Notes under the pieces: model-generated
The model's database searches: none
What the model was told of the DNA's origin: nothing
Seen by the model: only the letters and a program-made list of their open reading frames with translations
Made by a program: the position numbers and the translations under genes
Shown: one piece after another, positions 15,806 through 23,762 of the stretch
Position numbering within the stretch: the first letter of the stretch is position 1
Layout: the number at the start of each line of letters is the position of its first letter
Assembly: GCA_035629025.1 (NCBI GenBank)
Contig: DASPIU010000029.1
Coordinates: 8,922-72,921, forward strand
Direction of reading: 5' to 3'
Length of the DNA: 64,000 bases
Source: Stenotrophomonas_A sp035629025
Lineage (GTDB): Bacteria > Pseudomonadota > Gammaproteobacteria > Xanthomonadales > Xanthomonadaceae

Positions 15806-15891
15806 TAGGAGCGGCTGTAGGAGCGGCTTCAGCCGCGACCGCCACCCGATAGCTCGCGACTCCGCCGGTCGGGGCTGAAGCCCCTCCTACA
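15806..15891. repeat. REP-like unit, family A, copy 3
   Basis: Same arms as copy 1, with the first nine bases (GTAGGAGCGGCT) partly duplicated at the left end. It starts 14 bp after the uup stop and may also act as its 3' mRNA hairpin. Confidence 0.9.
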
Positions 15892-15983
15892 GTGGCCCCA
15901 GCAGATTCCCCACGGTGGCCCCAGCAGATTCCCCACGGTAGCCCCAGCGGCTCTCCCACAATGGCCCCAGCAGAATCGCCGAC
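15892..15983. repeat. Degenerate 23-24-bp tandem repeats
   Basis: Four direct copies starting with the pattern GTGGCCCCAGCAGATTCCCC. The first two are identical and the last two diverge. They abut REP copy 3 and fill the gap before the barstar stop. The units have no spacers, so this is not a CRISPR array. Confidence 0.8.
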
Positions 15984-16007
15984 AGCCGCCGCAGCCGGCG
16001 CCGCACA

Positions 16008-16436
16008 CTAATGCAGCGGCGCAGCTTCATCCTCCAGACAAACAAAGGCCACGAACGCCACCCCGGCCGCGGCCCAGGCGTTGGCCGCCTCGTCCAGGAC
16101 ATCGAGGAAAGTGTGGAAATCCTCGCCCGCATTGCCACGCAACGCGTCGGCCGCTTCAAGCAGCAGCGCATAGCCACCAGCAGGCAGCCACGACAGATCG
16201 CGCAGGCTGTCGGAGAGCGCATCCCAGTTCATGCCATTGCCGTGCGGGAAATCCAGCTGCACCGCCAACCGCGCCAATAGCGTGCGCTTGCTCGCGCAGC
16301 CAGCCAGGTCCACGCGCAACACGCGCAGGCCGGCATCGCGGGCCAGGGCGGCCATCGTGTCCAGCGCGGCCGGGTCGATGCGGTATACGCCGGACTGCGC
16401 CGGGTCGGCCAGGTCCAGGTCGAAGTGCGCGCTCAT
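16008..16436 (-). CDS. Barstar-family RNase inhibitor
   Basis: 142 residues. The segment GMNWDALSDSLRDLSW (68-83) aligns with the barnase-binding helix of barstar, with D72 and D76 at the positions of the two key acidic residues. The rest shows the barstar alpha/beta pattern. It would neutralise the cytoplasmic fraction of the RNase encoded just upstream. ATG 16436 overlaps the RNase stop (ATGA), so the pair is translationally coupled with the inhibitor second. Confidence 0.9.
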   Translation of the reverse strand: MSAHFDLDLADPAQSGVYRIDPAALDTMAALARDAGLRVLRVDLAGCASKRTLLARLAVQLDFPHGNGMNWDALSDSLRDLSWLPAGGYALLLEAADALRGNAGEDFHTFLDVLDEAANAWAAAGVAFVAFVCLEDEAAPLH

Positions 16437-16894
16437 GGCTGCTGCGCCTGCGCCGGCACGCTGAAGCTGCGGAAGCTGTCGTAGTGGTCGTCGCTGTAGT
16501 ACCAGATTTCGACCGGGTCACCGCCGGTCACGATGCGTCGCGCGCCGCGGTGGGCCAGCCCGGGTGTGTCGACGGTGTACTCGCGGTAATAGCCGCGCGG
16601 GCGTTGCGGCAGCCGGCCCTCGCGGTTGCCGAAGACGCTGCCGTCCTGGCGATACGGATAGGGGCCGCCGCGCTGGATCAGTGCGATGACCGGCCTGGCT
16701 TCGGCGGGCAGGAACGGCGGCAACGCCGCATTCGGCGCCGGCGTGCTGCGCGGCGGAGTGGCCGTTGCCGGGGCTTGCGCGCCGGTCAGCGCGGGCGCGA
16801 ACTGCGGGTGTGGCTGCTGCACGCTGCGCAGCGCCCACAGGCCGCCGATGAGCAGCAGCACGGCGACGATCAGCAGGGCGGGTTTGCGCATCAT
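16433..16894 (-). CDS. Exported or membrane-anchored barnase/N1-type ribonuclease
   Basis: 153 residues. An N-terminal hydrophobic segment (about 5-22, after MMRKP) is a signal peptide or anchor, followed by a Pro/Ala linker and a ribonuclease N1/barnase domain from about 65 on. The catalytic set is visible: E105 in YYREYTV, Arg in GARRIV (119-120) and H137 in SDDHYDSF; FGNREGRLP matches the barnase guanine-binding loop. It should cut RNA after guanosine outside the cytoplasm. ATG 16894 is chosen because the hydrophobic segment follows at once and AGGA lies upstream. Its role may be nutrient scavenging or killing of neighbours. Confidence 0.88.
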   Translation of the reverse strand: MMRKPALLIVAVLLLIGGLWALRSVQQPHPQFAPALTGAQAPATATPPRSTPAPNAALPPFLPAEARPVIALIQRGGPYPYRQDGSVFGNREGRLPQRPRGYYREYTVDTPGLAHRGARRIVTGGDPVEIWYYSDDHYDSFRSFSVPAQAQQP

Positions 16895-17101
16895 CGGGAC
16901 GGGTTCCTGCCGGGCCAAGGTCGCAAGTATGCGCAGGCTTGCCTGTTGAGCGCTGAACAAAGCGCGGTTCACGCCGGGGTAACCAGGGGCTGCGGCATGG
17001 TTGCGGCCTCGCCGGTTATGCCGCGGGGGCCGGACGGGACGCTGCATCCCCGGCCGTGCACTTGGTAAGCGCCCGCCGCATCCTTAACATTGTCAACGCA
17101 A

Positions 17102-17121
17102 CGTCCGCTCTGCCGCGGACG
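17102..17121 (+). promoter_or_regulatory. Hairpin in the sodA leader
   Basis: CGTCCGC and GCGGACG form a perfect 7-bp stem around TCTGCC, 20 bp before the sodA start and just upstream of its ribosome site (CAGGAG). A similar GCGGAC/GTCCGC hairpin precedes the gene at 52294. Confidence 0.5.
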
Positions 17122-17141
17122 AGAGAGTCAGGAGACCCCGC

Positions 17142-17753
17142 ATGGCCTACACCCTCCCCAAGCTGCCCTACGCCTACGACGCGCTTGAGCCGAACATCGA
17201 TGCGCAGACGATGGAAATCCATCACACCAAGCATCACCAGACCTACATCAACAACGTCAACGCCGCGCTGGAGGGCACCGAGTACGCCGACCTGCCGGTC
17301 GAGGAACTGGTCTCGCGCCTGAAGTCGCTGCCGGAAAACCTGCAGGGCCCGGTGCGCAACAACGGCGGCGGCCATGCCAACCACTCGCTGTTCTGGACGG
17401 TGATGTCGCCGCAGGGCGGCGGTGAGCCGGTGGGCGAAGTGGCCAAGGCGATCGAGCGCGACGTCGGCGGCTTCGAGAAGTTCAAGGAAGCCTTCACCAA
17501 GGCCGCCATCAGCCGCTTCGGCTCGGGCTGGGCGTGGCTGAGCGTGACCCCGGACAAGAAGGTGGTGGTCGAAAGCACCGCCAACCAGGACAGCCCGCTG
17601 ATGGAAGGCAACACGCCGATCCTGGGCCTGGACGTGTGGGAACACGCCTACTATCTGAAGTACCAGAACCGCCGCCCGGAATACATCGGCGCGTTCTACA
17701 ACGTGGTGGACTGGAACGAGGTCGAGCGCCGCTACCAGGCCGCCATCGCCTGA
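17142..17753 (+). CDS. sodA: Superoxide dismutase, Mn type
   Basis: 203 residues. Metal ligands are H27 (MEIHHTKHH), H81 (HANHSLFW), D164 and H168 (DVWEHAYY). Gly at 76-77 and the C-terminal-domain Gln in STANQDSPL are features of Mn enzymes; Fe-SODs carry the active-site Gln in the N-terminal half. It converts superoxide to peroxide and oxygen in the cytoplasm. The start has a good CAGGAG site. It is a single gene bounded by a strong terminator. Confidence 0.96.
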   Translation: MAYTLPKLPYAYDALEPNIDAQTMEIHHTKHHQTYINNVNAALEGTEYADLPVEELVSRLKSLPENLQGPVRNNGGGHANHSLFWTVMSPQGGGEPVGEVAKAIERDVGGFEKFKEAFTKAAISRFGSGWAWLSVTPDKKVVVESTANQDSPLMEGNTPILGLDVWEHAYYLKYQNRRPEYIGAFYNVVDWNEVERRYQAAIA

Positions 17754-17777
17754 GGCAAGCGCACCGCTTGGTCGTGA

Positions 17778-17803
17778 CAAAGGCCGGGTTCGCCCGGCCT
17801 TTG
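17778..17803. terminator. Bidirectional terminator between sodA and the EEP gene
   Basis: Perfect 11-bp stem CAAAGGCCGGG/CCCGGCCTTTG with a TTCG tetraloop. The A-rich side and T-rich side let it serve both converging genes. Confidence 0.85.
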
Positions 17804-17824
17804 CTTATCCGCGGCAAGCCGCTC

Positions 17825-18703
17825 TCAGGGCGCGGCGACGGTCGGACCCAATACCTGCAACGTGGCAATCAGGCCGCGCGCACGCGGACCATCGGCACTG
17901 GGCAGGCGCAGCGCGGCCAGGCGCAGCACGCGGAAGCTGTCCCTGCGCAGCAGGATATGGTCGTTGCCGGTGATGCCCGGTTCGGCGGCGTTGCCCATCT
18001 CCAGTGGCGACTGCCGTGATTCGCGCGCGGCCGGCAGGCGCGCTTCCTGGTATTGCCCATCCAGCGCGGCCAGTTCGGCGGCGCCGGCGGCGCAGGCGAA
18101 ATCGCCGAGCAGCACGGTGGGCAGGCCGTCGTCGGTCACGTCCATCCAGCGCAGCAGGTTGACCACCTGGCGCGCACGGATCAAGCCGTCATCGCTGCTG
18201 GCCGCGCCCGGGTGCAACTGGGTCACGTAGGCGTTGACCGGCAAGCCGGCCACGTCCAGCCGCACCATGCCGGCGGTGCTGGCCATTTCAAACGGATGCA
18301 GCAAGGTGACCGCATCGGCGCTGACCGGTTGCCGGGTGAGCAGGGCATTGCCCTGGCGGCGCGGGCGGCTGGGCGGGTCAGCGCTGATGAAGCTGCAGCC
18401 GTAGTCCAGCTGCGCCGCCAGCCAGCAGGCCTGGTTCGGCATTTCCGGGGTCTGCTCGACATCCTGCAGCGCGACCACGTCGGGCTTGAGCGCGCGCAGC
18501 GCTTCGACGATGCCATCGCGATGTGTCAGCCAGCGCGCCTGATCGGGCGCGAGGCTGAAGGTCGCCACGGTGAGCACGCCGTCGCCGGCGGCTGGCGGCA
18601 ACGCCACCGGCAAACCCGGCGCATGCGCCTGCGCCCAGCCGCCGACCAGTAAGGTCGGCAGCCAGCTCCAGCGTGCGATGCGGCGCAGGGCGTGTGGGGA
18701 CAT
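17825..18703 (-). CDS. Degenerate endonuclease/exonuclease/phosphatase-family secreted protein
   Basis: 292 residues with an N-terminal signal peptide (hydrophobic 10-26, AQAHA cleavage region). The fold is that of the EEP superfamily and the sequence parallels the N-terminal domain of the upstream fusion gene. Key residues are altered: LQEV is LQDV (D81), GDFN is GDFA (200-203), and the terminal SDHxG motif is replaced by PRARG, so the catalytic His is missing. It is probably a non-catalytic paralogue. It lies 17 bp after the fusion gene on the same strand and likely shares its transcript. Function is unknown; a binding or inhibitory role is possible. Confidence 0.8.
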   Translation of the reverse strand: MSPHALRRIARWSWLPTLLVGGWAQAHAPGLPVALPPAAGDGVLTVATFSLAPDQARWLTHRDGIVEALRALKPDVVALQDVEQTPEMPNQACWLAAQLDYGCSFISADPPSRPRRQGNALLTRQPVSADAVTLLHPFEMASTAGMVRLDVAGLPVNAYVTQLHPGAASSDDGLIRARQVVNLLRWMDVTDDGLPTVLLGDFACAAGAAELAALDGQYQEARLPAARESRQSPLEMGNAAEPGITGNDHILLRRDSFRVLRLAALRLPSADGPRARGLIATLQVLGPTVAAP

Positions 18704-18720
18704 GCGCCGATGCTAGCGCG

Positions 18721-21700
18721 TCAGGGTGCAGGCGCCGTGCAGGCGGTCGCGTCGGCGCAGTCGATCGCCACCGTGGCCGCCGGCAATTCCACCGATGCCT
18801 GCGCCACCGGCGCATCGGCCGCCTGCGCCAGGGTGACCTGGTAGCTGCCGGCGGCAATGCGCCACTGCTGTGCGGCGGTGTCGAAGCTGGCCAGGGTGCG
18901 CGGCTCAAGTTCCACTTCCAGGCGCTGGCTCTGCCCGGGCTGCAAGCTGACCTTGCGCCAGCCGGCCAGGCGCAGCGGCGCCGGCGCCCCGTCCGGCAGG
19001 CGCACGTACAGCTGTGGCACGGCGGCACCGGCGCGCTGCCCGTCGTTGCGCACATCGAAGCTGGCGAACACCCGCGTGCCGTGCACGGCCACGGCGAGGT
19101 TGTCCAGGTGCCAGCGCGTGTACGACAGGCCGTGACCAAACGCGAACTGCGGGCGCAGGCCGCGCGCAGCAAACCACTTGTAGCCGACGTTGGCGCCTTC
19201 GATGTCGTAGTCCACGGTGGCGGCGGCTGGCTGCGCGGGCTTGAAGCCGAGGCCGGGAATCTGTGGGCGCGGCAACTGCGATTCGTCCACCGGCCAGGTC
19301 ACCGGCAGGCGCCCGGAAGGATTGGCCTGGCCGCTGAGCAGGTCGGCGATGGCCGGGCCGCCACCGATGCCCGGGAACCACGCCTGCAACAGGCCCGGCA
19401 CGCGCGACAGCCAGGGCAGGCGCACCGGGCCGTTGGTTTCCAGCACCACCACGGTACGCGGGTTGGCTGCGGCGACTGCTTCGATCAGTGCATCCTGGCC
19501 ATCGGGCAGGCGCATGTCCGGCAGGTCCACCGACTCGGCGGCCCATTGCGTGGCAAACACGATCGCCACCTGGGCCTGGGCGGCCAGGCGCGCGGCGGCG
19601 ACGCGGTCGCGGCCATCGAGGTAGTCGATGCGCGCCTGCGGGAAGCGCTGGCGCAATGCCTGCAACGGCGAGGAGGGATGGAACATCACCGGGCCCGGCC
19701 AGGTGGTCGGGGCCACGCCGGGCACGGCGTTGGTGCCGAGCGCGGTCCAGCCGACCATGGACGAGCCGCCGCCGCCGATCACGCCCTTGTCGGCATGCCC
19801 GCCGATCACCGCGATGCGCTGCACGTCGGCGGCAATCGGCAGCACGCCGCCTTCATTGCGCAGCAGCACGCTGCCTTCCTCGGCGACCTGCTGCGCGGCG
19901 CGCAGGCCGGCCTCGGTGTCGATGGGGCCGCGCTGCGGCGGGTGGTCGAAGGCGCCAGTGGCGAAGAAGGCATGCATGATCCGCCGCGCCATGTCGTCCA
20001 GCCGCGCCTGCGGCACCACGCCTGCGGCGACCGCCATGCGCAGCGGCTGGTCGAAGTACACGGCCTTGTCGAAGGTTTCGCCAGCGGACTGCTGGTCGAG
20101 CCCGGCCAGCGCGGCCTTGGAGCCGCTGTGCACGCCGCCCCAGTCGGACATCACGTAGCCGGACCAGCGCCACTGCTGCTTGAGGATGCGGTTGAGCAGT
20201 TCGTCGTGCTCGCAGGCATAGATGCCGTTGATGCGGTTGTAGGCGCACATCACCGAGCCCGGCTCGCCGATGCCCAGGGCGATCTCGAAGGCCAGCAGGT
20301 CGGACTCGCGCATCGCCTGCTCGCCGATCTGCGCGCTGTGCTTGTCGCGCGCGGTCTCCAGGTCGTTCATGGCGTAGTGCTTCATCGTCGAGACCACGTG
20401 CTCGGCCTGCACGCCGCGGATCGATTCGCCGACGATGCGCCCGGCCAGCAACGGATCTTCGCCGGCATATTCGAAGTTGCGGCCGTTGCGCGGATCGCGC
20501 TGCAGGTTGACGCTGCCGGCCAGCAGCACGTTGAAGCCCTGCTGCCAGCTTTCGCGGCCCATGGTGCGGCCGCCCTCGTAGGCGAGCGCGCGGTTCCAGG
20601 ACGAAGCCAGGGCCAGGTTGGACGGCATCGCAGTGGAGACATCGCCCTGACGCATGCCGCCGGGGTTGGTCACGCCCACGCCGGCATCGGCCAGCTGCTG
20701 CGCCGGCACGCCAAGGCGCTCGATCGCCGGGACGTAGCCGGCCGAGCCCAGTGCCAGCGACGGGCGCTTGTCGCCGATGCCGAAGTAGCTGCGCACCATC
20801 TGGAATTTTTCGTCCTGGGTCATCGCCGCGACCAGCAGTGCTGCGCGCCGCGCCGGGGTGAGCGCGCGGTCGCGCCAGGGCTGCGCCGCAGCCGCGGGCT
20901 CGCGCAGGCGCACCGTGGTGAGCACGCCGTAGTGGTCGGAGGCGCGAACGCCTTGCTTGTCGCGTTGCTGGAACAGACGCTGGCTGTCGAGCACCTGGAA
21001 ACGCTCGCGCTGCACGAACAGGTGATCCACGCGCAGCGGCGGCGCGCTGGCTGGATCGAGCGTGGTATCGGCGGCCCGGTCGCGGCCCGGGTGCACGGCG
21101 CGGTAGCCGTCCTCGAAACCGCTGCCCAGGGCAGCCAGTTCCGGGGCTTCGCTGCTGGCGTTGAAATCACCGGCCAGCAACACCGGGATGCCGTCGGACT
21201 GGCCCGTCATCCAGGCCAGCAGATCGCCAAGTTGTTCGCCGCGCATGGCGGCGCCGGCGGGCGTCTGCTCCCACTGCAGATGGGTGACATAGGCATCGAC
21301 CACGCGGCCGTCGATGTCCAGGCGCGTGCGCAGCGCGGTGCGGCTGTCGGCGAGCGGGCGCAGGCGGATTTCGGCCGCATCGAGCACGCGGTGCCGGGTG
21401 AGCAGGGCGTTGCCGTAGCGCATCGGGCTGCCGACCGGATCGGTGCTGACGAAGCGCCACTGATAGCCGAGTGCGTCGGCCAGCCATTGCGCCTGGTTCT
21501 GCTGGCCTTCGCGCTGAATCACCTCCTGCAGCGCGATCACGTCCGGGCGCAGACGTTGCAGGGTTTCCAGAATCTGCACGCGGCGCCGCGGCCAGTCTTC
21601 GCGGTCGTGGTAGAGATTGAGCGTCAGTACGCTGAGCTCGGGACCTTGCGCGGGCGCGGCGGTGGATGCAGTGCCGGCAGGCGCTTGCGGCGCAGCCGCG

Positions 21701-21768
21701 GCGTCAGTGGAGGGGACGAGGAAGGCGAGCGCGAGCAGGCAGCCAGGAAGGCGTGAAATCGTTTTCAT
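18721..21768 (-). CDS. Secreted two-domain protein: EEP domain fused to GH3 beta-glucosidase
   Basis: 1015 residues. A signal peptide (about 1-26) leads to an intact EEP domain (about 40-290) with E82 in IALQEV, GDFN at 200-203 and SDHYG around D278-H279. After an Ala/Pro linker a complete glycoside hydrolase family 3 enzyme follows (about 300-1015), with K463-H464, the nucleophile D542 in MSDWGG, the C-terminal sandwich domain and a fibronectin-like tail. GH3 enzymes of this type cleave beta-glucosides in the periplasm. The start MKTIS has a proper signal peptide. The joining of an EEP phosphodiesterase/nuclease domain to GH3 in one frame is unusual. The upstream gene is an M14 peptidase. 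Confidence 0.88.
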   Translation of the reverse strand: MKTISRLPGCLLALAFLVPSTDAAAAPQAPAGTASTAAPAQGPELSVLTLNLYHDREDWPRRRVQILETLQRLRPDVIALQEVIQREGQQNQAQWLADALGYQWRFVSTDPVGSPMRYGNALLTRHRVLDAAEIRLRPLADSRTALRTRLDIDGRVVDAYVTHLQWEQTPAGAAMRGEQLGDLLAWMTGQSDGIPVLLAGDFNASSEAPELAALGSGFEDGYRAVHPGRDRAADTTLDPASAPPLRVDHLFVQRERFQVLDSQRLFQQRDKQGVRASDHYGVLTTVRLREPAAAAQPWRDRALTPARRAALLVAAMTQDEKFQMVRSYFGIGDKRPSLALGSAGYVPAIERLGVPAQQLADAGVGVTNPGGMRQGDVSTAMPSNLALASSWNRALAYEGGRTMGRESWQQGFNVLLAGSVNLQRDPRNGRNFEYAGEDPLLAGRIVGESIRGVQAEHVVSTMKHYAMNDLETARDKHSAQIGEQAMRESDLLAFEIALGIGEPGSVMCAYNRINGIYACEHDELLNRILKQQWRWSGYVMSDWGGVHSGSKAALAGLDQQSAGETFDKAVYFDQPLRMAVAAGVVPQARLDDMARRIMHAFFATGAFDHPPQRGPIDTEAGLRAAQQVAEEGSVLLRNEGGVLPIAADVQRIAVIGGHADKGVIGGGGSSMVGWTALGTNAVPGVAPTTWPGPVMFHPSSPLQALRQRFPQARIDYLDGRDRVAAARLAAQAQVAIVFATQWAAESVDLPDMRLPDGQDALIEAVAAANPRTVVVLETNGPVRLPWLSRVPGLLQAWFPGIGGGPAIADLLSGQANPSGRLPVTWPVDESQLPRPQIPGLGFKPAQPAAATVDYDIEGANVGYKWFAARGLRPQFAFGHGLSYTRWHLDNLAVAVHGTRVFASFDVRNDGQRAGAAVPQLYVRLPDGAPAPLRLAGWRKVSLQPGQSQRLEVELEPRTLASFDTAAQQWRIAAGSYQVTLAQAADAPVAQASVELPAATVAIDCADATACTAPAP

Positions 21769-21841
21769 CGGCGGGCGTGCTTGTGGTGGGGGAGGGAAGA
21801 GGTCATCAGGCATCAGTCGTGGGGAGTGGGGTAACGGACGC

Positions 21842-23605
21842 TCAGTCGAGCGCGCGTTCGCTGCGCATCACCGGGTACAGCCGGTAGCGCTCGTCCCAGG
21901 CGGGGTGGCGGCGATAGAAGAAGTCCAGGCGCGCACGCGGGTCGGCGGCGAAGGCGGCGTCCTCGCGCACGCGGCGCTCGAACTCGGCCTTCAATGCCGG
22001 ATCGTCGGCCAGCATCTTCTCGGCGACATCCTCGGCCACATAGGCTTCCATGTATTCCTTGCGCTCGAAGGCGTTGTTGAACTCGCCCCATTGCAACAGC
22101 GAATCGGGGGCCTGCGGTTCGAGCAGGGCCATGACCAGGCGCGCCTGTGGCTGGGCGATGGGCACGAACAGCGCGCCGGCACCCACGGCGCGCGATTCGT
22201 CGCGCCACTGGCCCTGCACGCTCAGGCGCTGATGCCCTTCCACCGACTGCGCGGCAAAGTCGGCCTGATCCGCGCGGAAGGTCTGCAATGGCAGTGAACC
22301 CTGCGCGCCCAGCACCTGGAAGGCGATGCCGTGCTGGCGCAGTTTTTCACCAACCCAGGCGGCGTGCGCGGCGGGCACCACATAGCCGCCGCGCGGCGCG
22401 GTCACTACCACGCTGGGGCGCACGTCATCGCGCAGTGGCAGGTGCCAGAGCTGCGGGGTGTTCTCGTCGTAGCGGGTCATCAGCGCGCCGGACACCGGCG
22501 AGGGCGTGCGCGTGTAGGCGTAGCCGCGGAAGTCGACCTGGCGTACGCGGTCGCTGGCCTTGTAGTCCAGCGCCACCGGCTGGCCGCCGAGGTTGGCGCG
22601 GTCGGCCGCGGCTGCATCGGCGCGCCACTGCCGGCCATGGCGGGCGGCCTGCTCCAGCACCGAGACGATGGTGTTGCGGGTGATCCGCACGCGCTGCGGA
22701 TAAGGCTTCCACGAGTGCGTTTCGACCAGCATGCCGAAGCGGTTGCGCAGCTGGAAATAGCCGTGCGAGAAACGCGGCGGCGGCACGCTGTCCTCGAAGC
22801 CGGAAGACGGGTCGTCATCGACGACAAAAGAAGGGTAGTACGGCAGCGGCAACGAGCCCTGCCGGGCGAGGTCGGCGATCACCGCGCCGCGCAGCGCCTT
22901 GCCGTCCGCGCCAAGCCGCGCGTCGCCGGCATGCACCGGTTCGACCTGGATGGAGACATCGTGCTCGAACTGCGCGCCATCGGTGGCGTGCAGGTCCACG
23001 TAGAGCAGCGGGTCCCACTGCTGCACCAGGCGCAGCATGGCCTGCATTTCCGGCGCGTCGGCCTTGACGTAGTCGCGGTTGAGGTTGAGGTTCTGCGCGG
23101 TCACGCGCCAGCCCATCTCGCGCGGGCCGCGCTGGTTGGGTCGGTTCCAGGCGCCAAAGCGCTCATGGCCATCGACATTGAACACCGGCAGGAACAGCCA
23201 CACGACCTTGTCCAGCGTGCCGCGCGAGGCCTCGCCGTCGAGCAGCTGGCGCAAGGCGAGGAAGCCGGCGTCCTTGCCATCGATCTCGCCGGCGTGGATG
23301 CCGCCCTGGATCAGCACCACCGGCAACTTGGCTGCCGCGGCGGCGGCGGGATCGAGCGCACCGGCCGTGGACACCGCCAGCGCCTTCATCGGCCGGCCCT
23401 CGGGCGTGGTGCCGAATTCGATGCAGCGCACCGCAGCCGGATAGCGCGCGGCAAACGCTTCGCAGAGCGCGATGACTTCCTCGTAGCGGCCGGTATCGAC
23501 GAACCCGCTGCGCTCGGACACCGTAGTCAATGCCGGTGACGCGGCAGCCGCTGGCAGGGCCAGGGCACAGAGCAGGGCAGTGGCCAGCGCGGTGGGAAAG
23601 CGCAT
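21842..23605 (-). CDS. Secreted M14-family zinc carboxypeptidase
   Basis: 587 residues with a clear signal peptide (1-22, ALPAAAA). The M14 domain shows the zinc motif HxxE (H104, E107 in GGIHAGEIDG), FNVDGHERFG, an NLNLNRD segment and YVDLHATDGA. M14 enzymes remove C-terminal residues from peptides. The extra ~200 residues after the catalytic domain form a separate C-terminal region. ATG 23605 follows AGGAACCCC. It is first in a run with the EEP-GH3 and EEP genes and is divergent from a peptide transporter, which fits peptide scavenging. Confidence 0.88.
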   Translation of the reverse strand: MRFPTALATALLCALALPAAAASPALTTVSERSGFVDTGRYEEVIALCEAFAARYPAAVRCIEFGTTPEGRPMKALAVSTAGALDPAAAAAAKLPVVLIQGGIHAGEIDGKDAGFLALRQLLDGEASRGTLDKVVWLFLPVFNVDGHERFGAWNRPNQRGPREMGWRVTAQNLNLNRDYVKADAPEMQAMLRLVQQWDPLLYVDLHATDGAQFEHDVSIQVEPVHAGDARLGADGKALRGAVIADLARQGSLPLPYYPSFVVDDDPSSGFEDSVPPPRFSHGYFQLRNRFGMLVETHSWKPYPQRVRITRNTIVSVLEQAARHGRQWRADAAAADRANLGGQPVALDYKASDRVRQVDFRGYAYTRTPSPVSGALMTRYDENTPQLWHLPLRDDVRPSVVVTAPRGGYVVPAAHAAWVGEKLRQHGIAFQVLGAQGSLPLQTFRADQADFAAQSVEGHQRLSVQGQWRDESRAVGAGALFVPIAQPQARLVMALLEPQAPDSLLQWGEFNNAFERKEYMEAYVAEDVAEKMLADDPALKAEFERRVREDAAFAADPRARLDFFYRRHPAWDERYRLYPVMRSERALD

Positions 23606-23762
23606 CCCGGGGTTCCTGGAGCAAGGATGAACACGCGAGCCTAAGCGAATGTGTCGCGGCGGCCAAGCTGCGCTGCGGCGAAGGCAGGCAATACAGCCCG
23701 CAGCCAGCAGCGCCCCGCACCACAATGGGGTAGGCTTTCGATTTACCCGATCGAATCCCACG

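Noticed and set aside
15892..15983. Possible CRISPR array
   Set aside because: Units are directly adjacent without spacers and there are no cas genes.
16008..16894. Type II toxin-antitoxin or phage-defence system
   Set aside because: The RNase carries an export segment and the pair matches secreted barnase/barstar; nothing suggests a defence island.
18673..21756. Long open frame (about 1000 codons) antisense to the EEP-GH3 gene
   Set aside because: It is rich in Ala, Arg, Gly and His with no motif, as expected opposite a high-GC gene; the minus strand encodes recognised domains throughout.
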